A stretch of DNA of 36,504 nt from contig JAITCI010000015.1 in the NCBI GenBank assembly GCA_031283155.1, positions 1 to 36,504 on the forward strand. The letters are read 5' to 3'. The stretch's first letter is position 1. Each line of letters starts with the position of its first letter. The notes under the pieces were generated by a model, which searched no databases, had not been told where the DNA came from, and worked only from the letters and a program-made list of their open reading frames with translations. The DNA is from Spirochaetota bacterium (GTDB lineage Bacteria; Spirochaetota; JAGLSM01; JAKPMW01). The translations under genes and the position numbers were made by a program. Of the stretch, positions 15,838 through 26,400 are shown piece after piece.

Positions 15838-16655
15838 TTCACCTTTGAGGAGAACATGGCCTTGAGAGTTTCGAGGATATCCGCCGGCAGCATGATGATC
15901 TTGCCGTTATTCGACTCGCTCATCTTCGTTATGCCCTTCACGTACTCCTGCCCAAGCAGATAGACCAACGGATCGCCGTGCGTCTCCTTCAGCGAAAGAG
16001 CGACCATGGAGATCGCGTTTGCCTCCGCCTGCGCAAGCCTCTCGCGCGCCGCCGCCTCGCGCTGCGCCGCTTCGAGTTTGGCCTCCGCCTCGAGGATACG
16101 CGCGCGCTTCTCGCGCTCGGCCTTCATTTGCAATGTCATCGCCATCGTGATATCTTCGGGCGGCTGGATGTCGCGTATCTCCACGCGCGTGATCTTTGTT
16201 CCCCAGGCGTCGGTCGCCTCGTCCAGAATTATCAGGAGTTCGGCATTGATCTTCTCGCGCGAGGAAAGCGATTCATCCAGGGTCATACGCCCCATGATGG
16301 AACGCAGGGTGGTCTGCGCGATATTCTGAATCGCCCAGCGCAGATTGGTAATTCCGTAATACGATTTATAGGGATCCATGATCTTGAAATAGACGATGCC
16401 ATCGACATTCAGTGAGGCGTTATCGCGCGTGATGATCCCCTGCTTGGGGAGATCCAGCACACACTCGCGGATATCCACTTTTTGCGCCACGCGGGAAAAA
16501 ATCGGGTTGATGAGGTTGAGTCCGGGGTTGAGGGTAGCGACATATTTGCCGAATCGCTCAACGATCCAGTTTTCCGCCTGCGGAACAATCCGCACCCCTT
16601 TCAGGATCAGCACCAGAACAAAAAAGAGTAAAAAAACAATGAGAGCTGTTTGCAT
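15834..16655 (-). CDS. SPFH/Band 7 membrane protein (stomatin/QmcA-like)
   Basis: Membrane scaffold protein of the stomatin-prohibitin-flotillin family. 273 residues. An N-terminal helix (ALIVFLLFFVLVLILKGV) anchors it. The Band 7 domain runs from VERFGKYVATLNPGLNLINP to about 200. A charged Ala/Glu-rich coiled coil follows (MKAEREKRARILEAEAKLEA, then further heptads). The start has AGGAGG. The nfeD gene lies just upstream (12-nt gap), the classic genomic partner whose OB domain is thought to stabilise SPFH oligomers. Likely role: membrane microdomain or protein quality control. Confidence 0.93.
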   Translation of the reverse strand: MQTALIVFLLFFVLVLILKGVRIVPQAENWIVERFGKYVATLNPGLNLINPIFSRVAQKVDIRECVLDLPKQGIITRDNASLNVDGIVYFKIMDPYKSYYGITNLRWAIQNIAQTTLRSIMGRMTLDESLSSREKINAELLIILDEATDAWGTKITRVEIRDIQPPEDITMAMTLQMKAEREKRARILEAEAKLEAAQREAAARERLAQAEANAISMVALSLKETHGDPLVYLLGQEYVKGITKMSESNNGKIIMLPADILETLKAMFSSKVK

Positions 16656-16667
16656 ACAATATTCCTC

Positions 16668-17132
16668 CTATGCCTGATTATCTCGCCACTCAACTCGTTT
16701 TACCAGAAGGCGCACCCCGCGAGCCTCGACCACGCGAACCTTTGCCCCCTCGGGAATATTCTCCTCCGCCACCGCCGCCCAGCGTTTGAGTCCATAGAGG
16801 TACACGGAAAGCTCGACCTCGCCCGGACTATCCACGCCGATGGCCTTTGAAACCACGCCCACCTGTCCGCTGACCGTGGCGTCGCGATCCTCCTCCAGCA
16901 CGTCGCGGCGGAAAAACTTTTTGAACCAGAATTGCCAGGCAAGAAGGAACGCGAGGGAAGAAACAAGGAAAAAAATCCACTCGGCAACCTCGGAACTCAG
17001 TACCCCAATAGCCATGAGACCAGAAGTCAAAAGCGCGCCCAGGCCAAACCAGAACAATACAAAACCGGGCGCAAGCACCTCCAGCCCCATCAGCGCGAGT
17101 CCGATGATAAACCAGGTGAGAGCTGAAAGCAT
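16668..17132 (-). CDS. NfeD family membrane protein
   Basis: 154 residues from ATG 17132, which has GGAGG 6 nt upstream; a longer frame to 17228 overlaps the divergent DTW gene and is rejected. The N-terminal half has two to three membrane helices (LTWFIIGLALMGLEVLAPGF, a Gly/Leu-rich second one, EWIFFLVSSLAFLLAWQFW). The C-terminal half is a small beta domain (TVSGQVGVVSKAIG ... GAKVRVVEARGVRLLVKRV) of OB fold, as in short NfeD proteins lacking the protease domain. It precedes its SPFH partner in the operon. Confidence 0.92.
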   Translation of the reverse strand: MLSALTWFIIGLALMGLEVLAPGFVLFWFGLGALLTSGLMAIGVLSSEVAEWIFFLVSSLAFLLAWQFWFKKFFRRDVLEEDRDATVSGQVGVVSKAIGVDSPGEVELSVYLYGLKRWAAVAEENIPEGAKVRVVEARGVRLLVKRVEWRDNQA

Positions 17133-17217
17133 CCATTGCCTCCATAATAAACGCGCCGCGAGCGCCGCCCGCAGATGAAAGAATAGTACATTATCTTTCG
17201 CAGAGAAAGAGATAAAA

Positions 17218-17823
17218 ATGCGCTTCACTCCCGAAAAATGCTGTCCGCGCTGCCACGCGCCGCGAGCGCTCTGCTATTGCGCGCTTCTTCCGGTTATTGA
17301 TTCCGACACCAGAGTCAGCATTATCGTCCACCGTTCCGAGTTCTGCCGCGCGACGGCCACCGCGAATACCGCGCATCTTTGTCTGCCGAACAGCCGCGTC
17401 TTTCCCTATGGGCGCGCGGAAGAGAGTTTCGATATGGAGGCTTTGCTTTCCATTCCGGGCAATGCGCTCTATCTCTTTCCGGAGCCCTATGCCGAGACCC
17501 TCGACGTCACGCTCGCCACCGCAATTCCCCGCCCCATACATCTCATCGTTCCTGATGGATCCTGGGCGCAGGCGAAGCGTATACACCGGCGCGTCCCTGC
17601 ATTGCACGCCATACGCATCGTGCAACTCCCGCCGCAGGGAGTCTCGCGCTATCAACTGCGCTATGCCCATGAAGAACATCAGCTCTGCACCCTTGAAGCG
17701 ATAGCCGCAGCACTCGGCGTCATTGAGGGGGCGGCGATACAGCAAGGCCTGCAGGGCGCGCTTGAGATACAGGTAGAGCGAATGAAGGGGAAGAGGCCGC
17801 GCTTCACAAACCGCGCGGAGTAA
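17218..17823 (+). CDS. DTW-domain protein, probable tRNA-uridine aminocarboxypropyltransferase
   Basis: 201 residues. DTW proteins (TapT/TuaA) transfer the 3-amino-3-carboxypropyl group of SAM to uridine in tRNA (acp3U). The N-terminal Cys set CCPRCHAPRALCYC, the following HRSEFCRATATANTAHL and the signature DGSWAQAKR (Ser in place of the Thr of DTW) are seen in order. The C-terminus has YQLRYAHEEHQLCTLEAIAA, as in the family. It is transcribed away from nfeD and overlaps the recD 3' end by 20 nt on the opposite strand. Exact target tRNA position is not deducible. Confidence 0.88.
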   Translation: MRFTPEKCCPRCHAPRALCYCALLPVIDSDTRVSIIVHRSEFCRATATANTAHLCLPNSRVFPYGRAEESFDMEALLSIPGNALYLFPEPYAETLDVTLATAIPRPIHLIVPDGSWAQAKRIHRRVPALHAIRIVQLPPQGVSRYQLRYAHEEHQLCTLEAIAAALGVIEGAAIQQGLQGALEIQVERMKGKRPRFTNRAE

Positions 17824-19840
17824 GCGTCATCCCCGACTCTCTCTCAATGCTGCGGGAAATGGCGATACTAATGATCTTGTCGGCGCCGCAGAGAAGCGCC
17901 TCGCGTTTCGCGCGCGTGATCGCGGTATACACGATCTGGCGGACGAGAAGCCGCAACGTTGGCTGCTCGGGAAAAATGACGAGGACGCGATCGTATTCCG
18001 AGCCCTGACTCTTGTGTACAGTGATCGCAAAAGCAATATCGGAATTGGGGAGATCCGCAAGCGGGAATGACCGCATTTCTTCGGCGGCGTCCATGGTGTT
18101 GCTGCGGAACCATACCTTGTCGCCAAGCAGAACGCCTATATCCCCGTTCCAGAGCCGGCGTTTATGATCGTTTTCGGTGATGAGTACCGGCATACCGCTT
18201 ACAAAAATTTTCCCGCGCATGGAGATCGCCGCGCGCGACGCCAGACCCCTCTGCTTCAACCCGCTCTGGAGCCAGGCGCTTGCCGCTTGATTGCAGGACT
18301 CCAGCCCCGCCAGCGAATGATGCGTAAACACCAGGATGCGCATCGTGCCCAGAATATCCAGAAGGCGCGAAATTAAGTCCTGCCGCCTGGCCGAATCTGT
18401 GGCGTCAATTGCCTCGCGCAGCAGGGGAAAATAATCGCCGCCATTGATCTCCGGACTGAAAGCGCGATCCAGCCAGGTACGGATGAGTTCCGCAAAACCC
18501 TTCGCGCGCGCTTTTTCCGGCCAGGAAATACGCGCGAGCGGCATCTGCGCATATTCCCGAAGACTCGTTTCCGGCACACACTCCAAAAAATCTTCCGCGC
18601 GCCCCAATCTACAGCAAGCCGCCGCGCGGCCTATCGCTTCGACTGATCGCGTGTTCGTTTCAAGATGGATATAACCGATACCGTCTTGCGCATCGTCCGA
18701 AAGCGCGGCAAGCTCAGGCAGAATACTCGAGAAAACGGCACCGGCGGATACGGAAGGCAGTTGATCGCGGTCGCCGATCAGGATCAGGCGGCAATTTTCC
18801 GGCAGGGCGTCGAGCAGAAAGAGCATGAGTTCGGCGTCAACCATGGATGTCTCGTCAACAATAAGGATATCCGCCTTCAGCGGATACTTTCGGGAACGGC
18901 GGAACCCGAGTCCATGCCGCGAGTTTTCAAGCAGCCGGTGCATGGTCGCGGAGGAGAGTCCCGCAAAAAATTCCTGCTCCGACTGCGAGAGATCCGTCAT
19001 GCGCCGACTCTGCTCGCGCAGCGATTCCTGCATCCGCCAGGCGGCTCTTCCCGTGGGCGCGGTCAGCATAATTTTTTGCGGATCCTGCAAACCTGCCGCG
19101 AAGAGCGCGCGCAGAATGGCGGCGACGGTGGTGGTCTTGCCCGTGCCGGGACCGCCGGAGATAATGAGGGTATTCCTGCGGAGAGCGAGGGAAATCGCCT
19201 GCTGCTGCTCATTGTTCAGCTGCATATTTTGAAAAGCGCCCGCGCGGGTACAATACGCCTCTGCATCCCGCGCGGTAATTTGCCGCGCGGAAAAGGCCGC
19301 GCGCCCGCGAAAGACCGTCTCCAGGGCGCGCTCCGCCTTAAAATAGCGCTGCCAATATACCCTTTGCGGAGCGGCCGGATGCGCGCGGTACAGGACGACC
19401 GGATGCAGTTTTTCAGGGATATCGCTTTCTATTACCGAAAACAAACAGGAATCGCCCCGTATGCGCTCCGAAGATCGCATGACCATGTCCGCGAAACGCG
19501 CGATATCCTCTTCGGTAATCTTCACCTCCTCGTCGTCTTCCGCATCCGGCCTGGCGCAGATATGCAGCGAACGCGCGCATATTTTTTCGATGCTCGCCTG
19601 CTCCAGTGTATAGCAAAGGCTTCCCTCGCGCTCGGCGAGGAATAAAGGAATCATCAGGAGCGCGTTCTGCGGATCCTCTTTTCCGAAAAGCAGAAGATCG
19701 CGCAGGAGCTGCGCGTCGTCCGCCCGGAGATTTTCGCGGCAAAGCGCCATAAGGCAGCGTGACTCCAGCGCATCCTCCGGTAAAATATTTCTCCAAATAT
19801 TTTCCGTAACGGCGGAGGCAAGACGGGGAACAGCGCTCAT
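17804..19840 (-). CDS. recD: Exodeoxyribonuclease V alpha subunit (RecD)
   Basis: 5'-to-3' helicase subunit of RecBCD, which processes double-strand ends for RecA loading. 678 residues from ATG 19840, overlapping the recB stop (ATGA) with GAGGGG upstream; an extension to 19996 has no ribosome site. Walker A GGPGTGKTTT is at about 230, then the DEXX-type VDETSMVD, the GDRDQLPSVSAGAVF motif, and VHKSQGSEYD near the C-terminus followed by YTAITRAKR. All helicase superfamily 1B motifs appear intact. The order recC-recB-recD with 4-nt overlaps suggests balanced, coupled synthesis. Confidence 0.96.
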   Translation of the reverse strand: MSAVPRLASAVTENIWRNILPEDALESRCLMALCRENLRADDAQLLRDLLLFGKEDPQNALLMIPLFLAEREGSLCYTLEQASIEKICARSLHICARPDAEDDEEVKITEEDIARFADMVMRSSERIRGDSCLFSVIESDIPEKLHPVVLYRAHPAAPQRVYWQRYFKAERALETVFRGRAAFSARQITARDAEAYCTRAGAFQNMQLNNEQQQAISLALRRNTLIISGGPGTGKTTTVAAILRALFAAGLQDPQKIMLTAPTGRAAWRMQESLREQSRRMTDLSQSEQEFFAGLSSATMHRLLENSRHGLGFRRSRKYPLKADILIVDETSMVDAELMLFLLDALPENCRLILIGDRDQLPSVSAGAVFSSILPELAALSDDAQDGIGYIHLETNTRSVEAIGRAAACCRLGRAEDFLECVPETSLREYAQMPLARISWPEKARAKGFAELIRTWLDRAFSPEINGGDYFPLLREAIDATDSARRQDLISRLLDILGTMRILVFTHHSLAGLESCNQAASAWLQSGLKQRGLASRAAISMRGKIFVSGMPVLITENDHKRRLWNGDIGVLLGDKVWFRSNTMDAAEEMRSFPLADLPNSDIAFAITVHKSQGSEYDRVLVIFPEQPTLRLLVRQIVYTAITRAKREALLCGADKIISIAISRSIERESGMTLTPRGL

Positions 19841-22800
19841 CTGATACCCCTCATCTTTCTGACATATTCGGCGAGCGCCTTCCTGTCCATGAAGTACAGC
19901 CCCGCGCCCGGCTCGGCAGATACCTCCGATTCGGATTCGTAGTAGCCGTTGCTCGTAAATGCGCGGACAAAAACATAGACTACCCCGCCCAGACAAGAGG
20001 AAGGCAGACCGCGCTGCCGGAGAAACCGCGAGACGGCATGGGCATAGATCGCGGCCTGCAAATGGTATTCGTTTGCCTCCATCGCGTCCTCCATTGCCGC
20101 ATATCCATAATTAGGCAGCCAATTTGTCTTCCAGTCGGCGATGTATATTTTTTTATTATGCCAAAAAATCAGATCGATAACGCCGGTCATCATATCCTCG
20201 AGCGGATCACAGTGCGCAATTGGATTTTGCTCCGCGAAATCCACCTCCTTCAGACAATCAGCGGGACTTAGCATGGAGAACCGGAACGGCGGATCATCTG
20301 CGATCTCCGGCATGGGTGCCGCAAGCACACCATGAATAAGATTCTCAAGATAGGCGCGCATCTGATCCTTTGCTCCACCGGGAGACCATTCCGATTCCGG
20401 AGATTCGGAAATCTTCCTTTGTTTACACCAGGCCGGGTGCGGCGAGAGATCGGAATTTCGTATTTCATCTTCGATGAATTCCAGAAGCCAGGCGTTATCG
20501 CGGGCAGCGCGCGCGAAATCCATATTCTCAAACAGCGTATGCACCGCAAGCCCGCTTGCCTTTCCGCGCGGGAGGCATATCAGCCCGCGCGTTTCGGGCA
20601 ATACCGCCGCGCCGGACACGGATGGCTCATCATCTTTTTCATCGGACTCATCAGAAATATCCGCTGCGCCTGGACGCTTTTTGTGTTTCTTTTCCAGTTT
20701 AGAAAAGCTGAGAGACGTATGTACACGGACAGCGCCTTCATAATCGGCGACAAGAGGCTTTACTTCCGGCATCGGCGGCGCTTCAGGAAGAAGGGTATCG
20801 CTGTGCGCGATATCGCCGACAGGAATCGTTTGAAAGAGCGCGGGGTCTTTGATCTCGCCGAGACTCTCGCGTAAACAGGGATACATTCCCACTGTGGGCT
20901 TCTCATGGGTGTTCAGAGGAAGATATACCCGCAGCATTGCCCGCGTGACGGCCACATACATGAGCCTCGCCAATTCCGCTTTCCAAAATTCTTCAGCCAT
21001 TTTTTTACCGGCTGCCGCATTTCCGATCACATATTGCTTTTCGCCATCGTCTGTATAATACTCCATATACCCTGCTGACTTGTTAAAAGTCCCAAATCCG
21101 CCATGGATGAACACAATCGGAAACTGTAAACCCTTGGCCATGTGCATGGTCATGATGCGCACACGGTCGGCTTCGCTTGAGAGGGGCTGAATGTCTTCAT
21201 CCTCGCGGGCGGCGCGCGCCTGTTCCGCTTTCTGCTGTACGAAGATCACCATGTCCTGCGGCGAAAGAATACGCGCGTCTTTTGAGAGAAGGCTGATCGC
21301 GATGAGCTGCCGCATATTCGCGGTCTTTCTTTCCCAGTCCCGCTGATCAATTTCCTCCGCATTTTTATATGAAACAGCCCGCGCGCGGATGAAATATTGC
21401 TCCTCGATCCGCGCCGCGAGAAGCGCCCATTTTCGCGCGTCCGCAAGCGCGCTCCATTCCCGGAGTTTCGCGCGCTCATAAAGCGCCTCATGCAGCTTCA
21501 GGAACGGACAGTCAAAAAACGGGCTGACGAGAGCGCGGGATGTATTGTTCGCATCCAGCGAGGCCAGCGCATTGACAAGAACAATGAGCGCCTCCGCTTC
21601 AGGAGTTGCCCAGAGACCGCCATGCTTGTATTGCAGAAAGGGAATTTTTGATTTTCGGAATGCCCGCATGACGCTTTCTGCATCGTCCCTGCTGCGCACA
21701 AGCACAGCGCAGTCGCCGTACTGTATTCTGCGGACATCCTCCTTTGCCGGAGACTGCGCAACAAGACGCGCGATCTCGCGCGCGATATACCGGGCGTGCG
21801 CCGATAAAAGCGCCCCTTTTGTTTTGCTTGCATGCCGCACAATAACCACGGGGGCGGTATCCCCGTCCGGAAACGCGGGTTTTTCCGTATTCGCCGGCGA
21901 AGGCGCCTGCGAAGGTTTAAATGCAATCTTCCTGCCTGCACCCTGATCCGAAGAAAACCATGCGCCTTCAAAGAGCTGATTGCAGGCGTGTATCAGCTCC
22001 GGCGTGGAACGATAATTTTTTGAGAGGGTATATACGCATTTTTCCTGCTCTTTATAAATTTTCTGTATATCGTCCTGCGCCCGAAAATAGGTCGCAACGT
22101 CGCCGCCGCGAAAGCCATATATCGCCTGCTTGGGATCCCCGATCAGGAATATCCGCCCTTGCGCCGCCTCCGCAAGAAATATCGCCTTAAAGATATCCCA
22201 TTGCGCGCGGTCGCTGTCCTGAAATTCATCGATCAGCGCATAACGGAAACTCTTTTGTAATTTGGCAAGAAGCGCCGGATTATGCGCAAGCGAGCCCGCA
22301 AAAGACTGAATGAGATCATCAAAACTCAAAACGCGCTTTTCTTTTTTTATTCCGCCTGCGATACTGCGGATCGCGTACACAGCCGCGTCAAAGGCAAGCG
22401 CGCGCGCGTATCCGCGTTTCGATACGGCGTCACGCAGCTCTTGTACGAATTTATCAATATCCGGAAAAACGACTTCCCATCTTCGTTTATTTCCATCACC
22501 CTTCTTTGGCTTATTTTGTTCAGGCTGGAGCTTCCCTAAGGGGTCTTTGCCGGACTGCACATCATCTTCTGAGCAAATTATTTCATATAAACGATCTATA
22601 CAATCAATCTCACCGGGAAATTCCGCTTGCATGGATATCTGTCTTGCACATTCCGCATACAATTCCTGTAATCTCTTTTTTTGATTTTTATTGTAGGCGT
22701 AGTCTTCCGCATCGAAATACTCAAGACATTCGGCGATACGCGGGCGGAGGAGATCCATCGCGCGTGTATATGCCGCGCGCGCATTCCGGGCGGTTGTATC

Positions 22801-23490
22801 CAGCGCTGCATCAAGAAAACGCGCTCTGTCTTTATCCTGCGATGCCCTGGCAAAAGCCGCTTCCCCATCCGTACTCAGTGCGCTGGCTGCTTCTTTTGAG
22901 ATACGGTAATCTCGTTTTAAGGCAAGCGCGAGAATTCTCTTACGCCAGACAGCGCCCTCCTGATACGCGCCGCTCTGCATACACCGCGCGCGTCCCGCGC
23001 TATGACCGCGCCAGGAACGCAGATACCGCTCCAGCGCAAGCGTATATATTTCCTTGTCATCCGCCATCGCATACTCCAGCGGAACGCCGCAGAGATACGC
23101 ATTCTCGCTGAGCATTCTGCGGCAGAAGGAATGAATGGTGGATATCCGCGCTTCCTCAAAGGAGTGCAGGGACGTCTCCAGGTGATCGAGGAGAGTTTCA
23201 TCCGCCGGAAGCCTGATTTCGTTCAGCTTATCGCCAGGGGAATCATCGTTCAATATGCTTTGCAAATATTCCCGTATCCGATCACGCATCTCCGCCGCTG
23301 CCTTGTCGGTAAAGGTGACAACAACAATCTCGCCGAGGGAAATATATGCGCCTTCATCGGTTTTTTGCCCGAGTATACGAACAAACAGCCGCTCGAGCAG
23401 CCAGGTCTTGCCGGTGCCTGCCGACGCCTCAATGATCCCATGACGGGTGATATCGATATCTGCGGGAGAAATATGCTCCGGCGTACTCAT
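19837..23490 (-). CDS. recB: Exodeoxyribonuclease V beta subunit (RecB)
   Basis: 3'-to-5' helicase and nuclease of RecBCD. 1217 residues from ATG 23490, overlapping the recC stop by 4 nt. Walker A ASAGTGKTWLLERL is near residue 25. ALIDEFQDSDRAQWDIF is motif II, LIGDPKQAIYGFRGGD motif III, and MTMHMAKGLQFPIVFI motif V. The C-terminal nuclease domain carries D and then DWK in VIDLIFWHNKKIYIADWKTN, so both helicase and nuclease should be active. A Lys/Glu/Asp-rich linker separates the two. Confidence 0.97.
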   Translation of the reverse strand: MSTPEHISPADIDITRHGIIEASAGTGKTWLLERLFVRILGQKTDEGAYISLGEIVVVTFTDKAAAEMRDRIREYLQSILNDDSPGDKLNEIRLPADETLLDHLETSLHSFEEARISTIHSFCRRMLSENAYLCGVPLEYAMADDKEIYTLALERYLRSWRGHSAGRARCMQSGAYQEGAVWRKRILALALKRDYRISKEAASALSTDGEAAFARASQDKDRARFLDAALDTTARNARAAYTRAMDLLRPRIAECLEYFDAEDYAYNKNQKKRLQELYAECARQISMQAEFPGEIDCIDRLYEIICSEDDVQSGKDPLGKLQPEQNKPKKGDGNKRRWEVVFPDIDKFVQELRDAVSKRGYARALAFDAAVYAIRSIAGGIKKEKRVLSFDDLIQSFAGSLAHNPALLAKLQKSFRYALIDEFQDSDRAQWDIFKAIFLAEAAQGRIFLIGDPKQAIYGFRGGDVATYFRAQDDIQKIYKEQEKCVYTLSKNYRSTPELIHACNQLFEGAWFSSDQGAGRKIAFKPSQAPSPANTEKPAFPDGDTAPVVIVRHASKTKGALLSAHARYIAREIARLVAQSPAKEDVRRIQYGDCAVLVRSRDDAESVMRAFRKSKIPFLQYKHGGLWATPEAEALIVLVNALASLDANNTSRALVSPFFDCPFLKLHEALYERAKLREWSALADARKWALLAARIEEQYFIRARAVSYKNAEEIDQRDWERKTANMRQLIAISLLSKDARILSPQDMVIFVQQKAEQARAAREDEDIQPLSSEADRVRIMTMHMAKGLQFPIVFIHGGFGTFNKSAGYMEYYTDDGEKQYVIGNAAAGKKMAEEFWKAELARLMYVAVTRAMLRVYLPLNTHEKPTVGMYPCLRESLGEIKDPALFQTIPVGDIAHSDTLLPEAPPMPEVKPLVADYEGAVRVHTSLSFSKLEKKHKKRPGAADISDESDEKDDEPSVSGAAVLPETRGLICLPRGKASGLAVHTLFENMDFARAARDNAWLLEFIEDEIRNSDLSPHPAWCKQRKISESPESEWSPGGAKDQMRAYLENLIHGVLAAPMPEIADDPPFRFSMLSPADCLKEVDFAEQNPIAHCDPLEDMMTGVIDLIFWHNKKIYIADWKTNWLPNYGYAAMEDAMEANEYHLQAAIYAHAVSRFLRQRGLPSSCLGGVVYVFVRAFTSNGYYESESEVSAEPGAGLYFMDRKALAEYVRKMRGIR

Positions 23491-26400
23491 GTGCCCGCCT
23501 CTGCGGTATTCTCTTTTGTGTCTGAAGAAAGCGCATCCATAAATGGCTCGATAACTGTGGTATACCATACCTGCAGCTGTTCGTCCGAAGGAAGGCGCGG
23601 CCGCGCGAGTTTCAGGATACTCCTGCCCGCGCTTTCACCCTGGTTCGCCCGAAAACCTGCGTCTTTTTCCTGCAATTCCGCGAGGAGCGCATCCTGCGTA
23701 AGCTTTCCCGCGCGGGCGCAGGCAAGAAGCGCGTCGATGGGCGCATGAAAAAAATCCTCTTCCCTGGCTTGGGTAAACATACAGTACATCTTCTTAAAAG
23801 CTTCCGCCTGATCATCGCCAAAACGAAAAGTGAGACGCGCTCCATCTTCAAAAAACATTGTACACTCGTCAGGAAAAGAAAATTGGCTGCGAAAGCAGGG
23901 CAGAAAAGCGAACATACACCCGAGGATGCGCGAAAAAGATGACGGCGAAAGATCAAGCCGCGAAATTTTGTCTTTCGAAGTTTTGATCGGCGAGTCCTGA
24001 TGCACAAAAATACAGACGGTATCCTCCGCATCGCGCCAGAGCAAGGGAATTTCGCCGGATATCAGCGCTTCGCCGGAGGGATGCGCATATTGCAGCGCGT
24101 CCTGAAGCGCGCCCTGAGGATTAACCGGGGGATCGTGCCGGATGCGCCCGAAAATAAACGGGGAGTATACGTGATCTTCCCCGCGCCTATGGCACTCCGC
24201 GATCCGCTCCGGAAGTTCTTTTATCCGGTCGAGCTGCCCGCGAAGCCCATCCTTGCCGTAGAGAAACCGTTCCCAGTAACTCTCCGCAAAGATATCCGAC
24301 GGAATATTGCCTTGTTCTTCCCATTGTTTGCGAAACTGATCATTACAATGTTTCTTCAAAAACTCCTCAGGATCATTCTCTTCGGAAAGCAAAAAGGAAC
24401 GAACGGCGGCATTTTTGATCGCCGTCCGGAGACCCGCGCCCACATCATCACGGAAAAAAGGCTCTACAGGGCTGGAAATAATATTCCATAAAGCATTTTC
24501 TTTTTTGCCGAGCGCATACCTCAGCAGCCCTTCGGCGGGATTTGCACAATATCGCGCAAAATCCGAAAGGTAAAAATGCGATTGCGGAACAGCCGCCTCC
24601 ATTTTGGGACAGGGTACAGTATCCGGCGTGTCCGGCAGAACGCTGTTTGCGAGCGTCTTATCGAGATAAAAATACGTTGTAAAAATGTCGGAATACTTTT
24701 TGCATAATTCTGCATCCACGCCGGTATATCCGGTCAGCGGGAGGGAGACGTCGGTTCCCGTATCTTGCGCAAGATTTTTGAACTCAAAGATCAGGGATGA
24801 TGGATATAATTTGGCGTCATGAATCGGATCCTTGTCCAGATACGATATGTATGCGCATCTTTTCGCCTGATGCAGCGCGCTCACAAACATCATTCGCTGT
24901 TTGTCAGATTCGTCGATATCGGCGGGATATTTCGCCGAATCGAGAACCCGAAGATCGAATTCCTTTTGCTTCCCGGGCTGCGGATAAACGCCTTCGTTCA
25001 TCCCAAGGATATATATATACTCAGCCGGATGCGCATAGAGTTCCTCGATCCTGGAAACACGCACACCCGCTCGTCCGCGAACCCCGGATATGGTCAGCGC
25101 ACGCTGCAGAATCGCTTCAACAATGGTTATAATGAGAGAAAAGCCGCATTCCGGCAGATCATTCAACGAAACGAGCGCATCCTTAAATTTGGCGGGAATA
25201 TGCTCCTCTTCGGCGGTATGCTCCGGCGGCACAACAATAAAACGGTCGCACAGGTTCCGGAGGCGCTCCGCCCATTCTTTCCCTGTAAGACGCTCTTCCG
25301 CCCATGCCTTCCCTGTATCCTCGTCATGGAGTTCCTTCCAGAGTCCTTCCAAAAGCAGACAAAAGGGCGCCAGCGCGGTGTCCTCATCCGCCATGCGGTC
25401 CTGCCAGGGAGAAATACCCTGCCAGTCTTCCCCCTCCGGTAAACGCATGATCCGACCAAGCCGAAGACGCGTAAGCGCGCGCGCCCAGGAATACACGGGC
25501 AGATCGGGCGGGAGTACCTCGCCGCCAAAGACGCCGAGCGCATCGATCCAGCGCAGATACCCTTCCAGATCCGCCCGCGCAGCCCCGCATGCGGCGAGAA
25601 TACAGTCGTTATCCAGAATGCGGGCGATACCGCCGCGCGAAAAGCCGAAAGCCATATCGGCGGCAATATCCAGAATGGCTTTGAGCGCTTTCGCCCAATG
25701 GCTCTCCATCGCGGCGCTTTTGCCCATAAACGAATAGGGGATGGCGCGTTCCCTGCCCGAGAATACCATTTCGAGAGAGGCGCGATACAACTCGGGATCC
25801 GGCATCAGGATCGCGAAATCATCCGCCGCAAGCGACTTATCATCCGCGAGATGCCACAAAATGGAGTTATACGCAAATTCCAGTTCGCGCAGAATCGAGG
25901 GCGCACCCACAATCCGAACTCCCCGCGCTTCTCCGACATCCTTTTCCGAAGCACGTACTCCTGCTTCGGAAAGGCGCGGGACGCTACGCGACACCGGCAG
26001 AATGGAGGGCGCTTGCCCATCGCCATCCAGAATAATTTTTGTGTACTCCTTTGCCGCAGTGCGCAAAAGCGAACGCGAGGCGCGCGTCCATTTTTGGGCA
26101 ATATCTTCACTCGCGGGACGGATCGGGGGCAGCTCGTCCATTACATACTCACCATCCGGAAGCGCCGCCGGAGAGAGATGCCAGATATGCAGATCCCCGG
26201 CCGCCATTGCGCACAGACGCTTCAGGATCCGAAGACGTAAAGGCGGTATATCGGTAAACGCGAAGAGGTGCAAGCCATAGACAGCGATTGCATTTTTCTT
26301 TTGCTCGTCAAGCCGCCATTCCTGCGAACTATCGGGAGAACATATCTCCCGCAAAAAGAAGCGTTCCTCGCCGGATGCAGAAATTTTTTCTTTGATCGTG

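Noticed and set aside
19841-19996. 52-codon extension of recD into recB
   Set aside because: It has no ribosome site. ATG 19840 overlaps the recB stop and has GAGGGG upstream.
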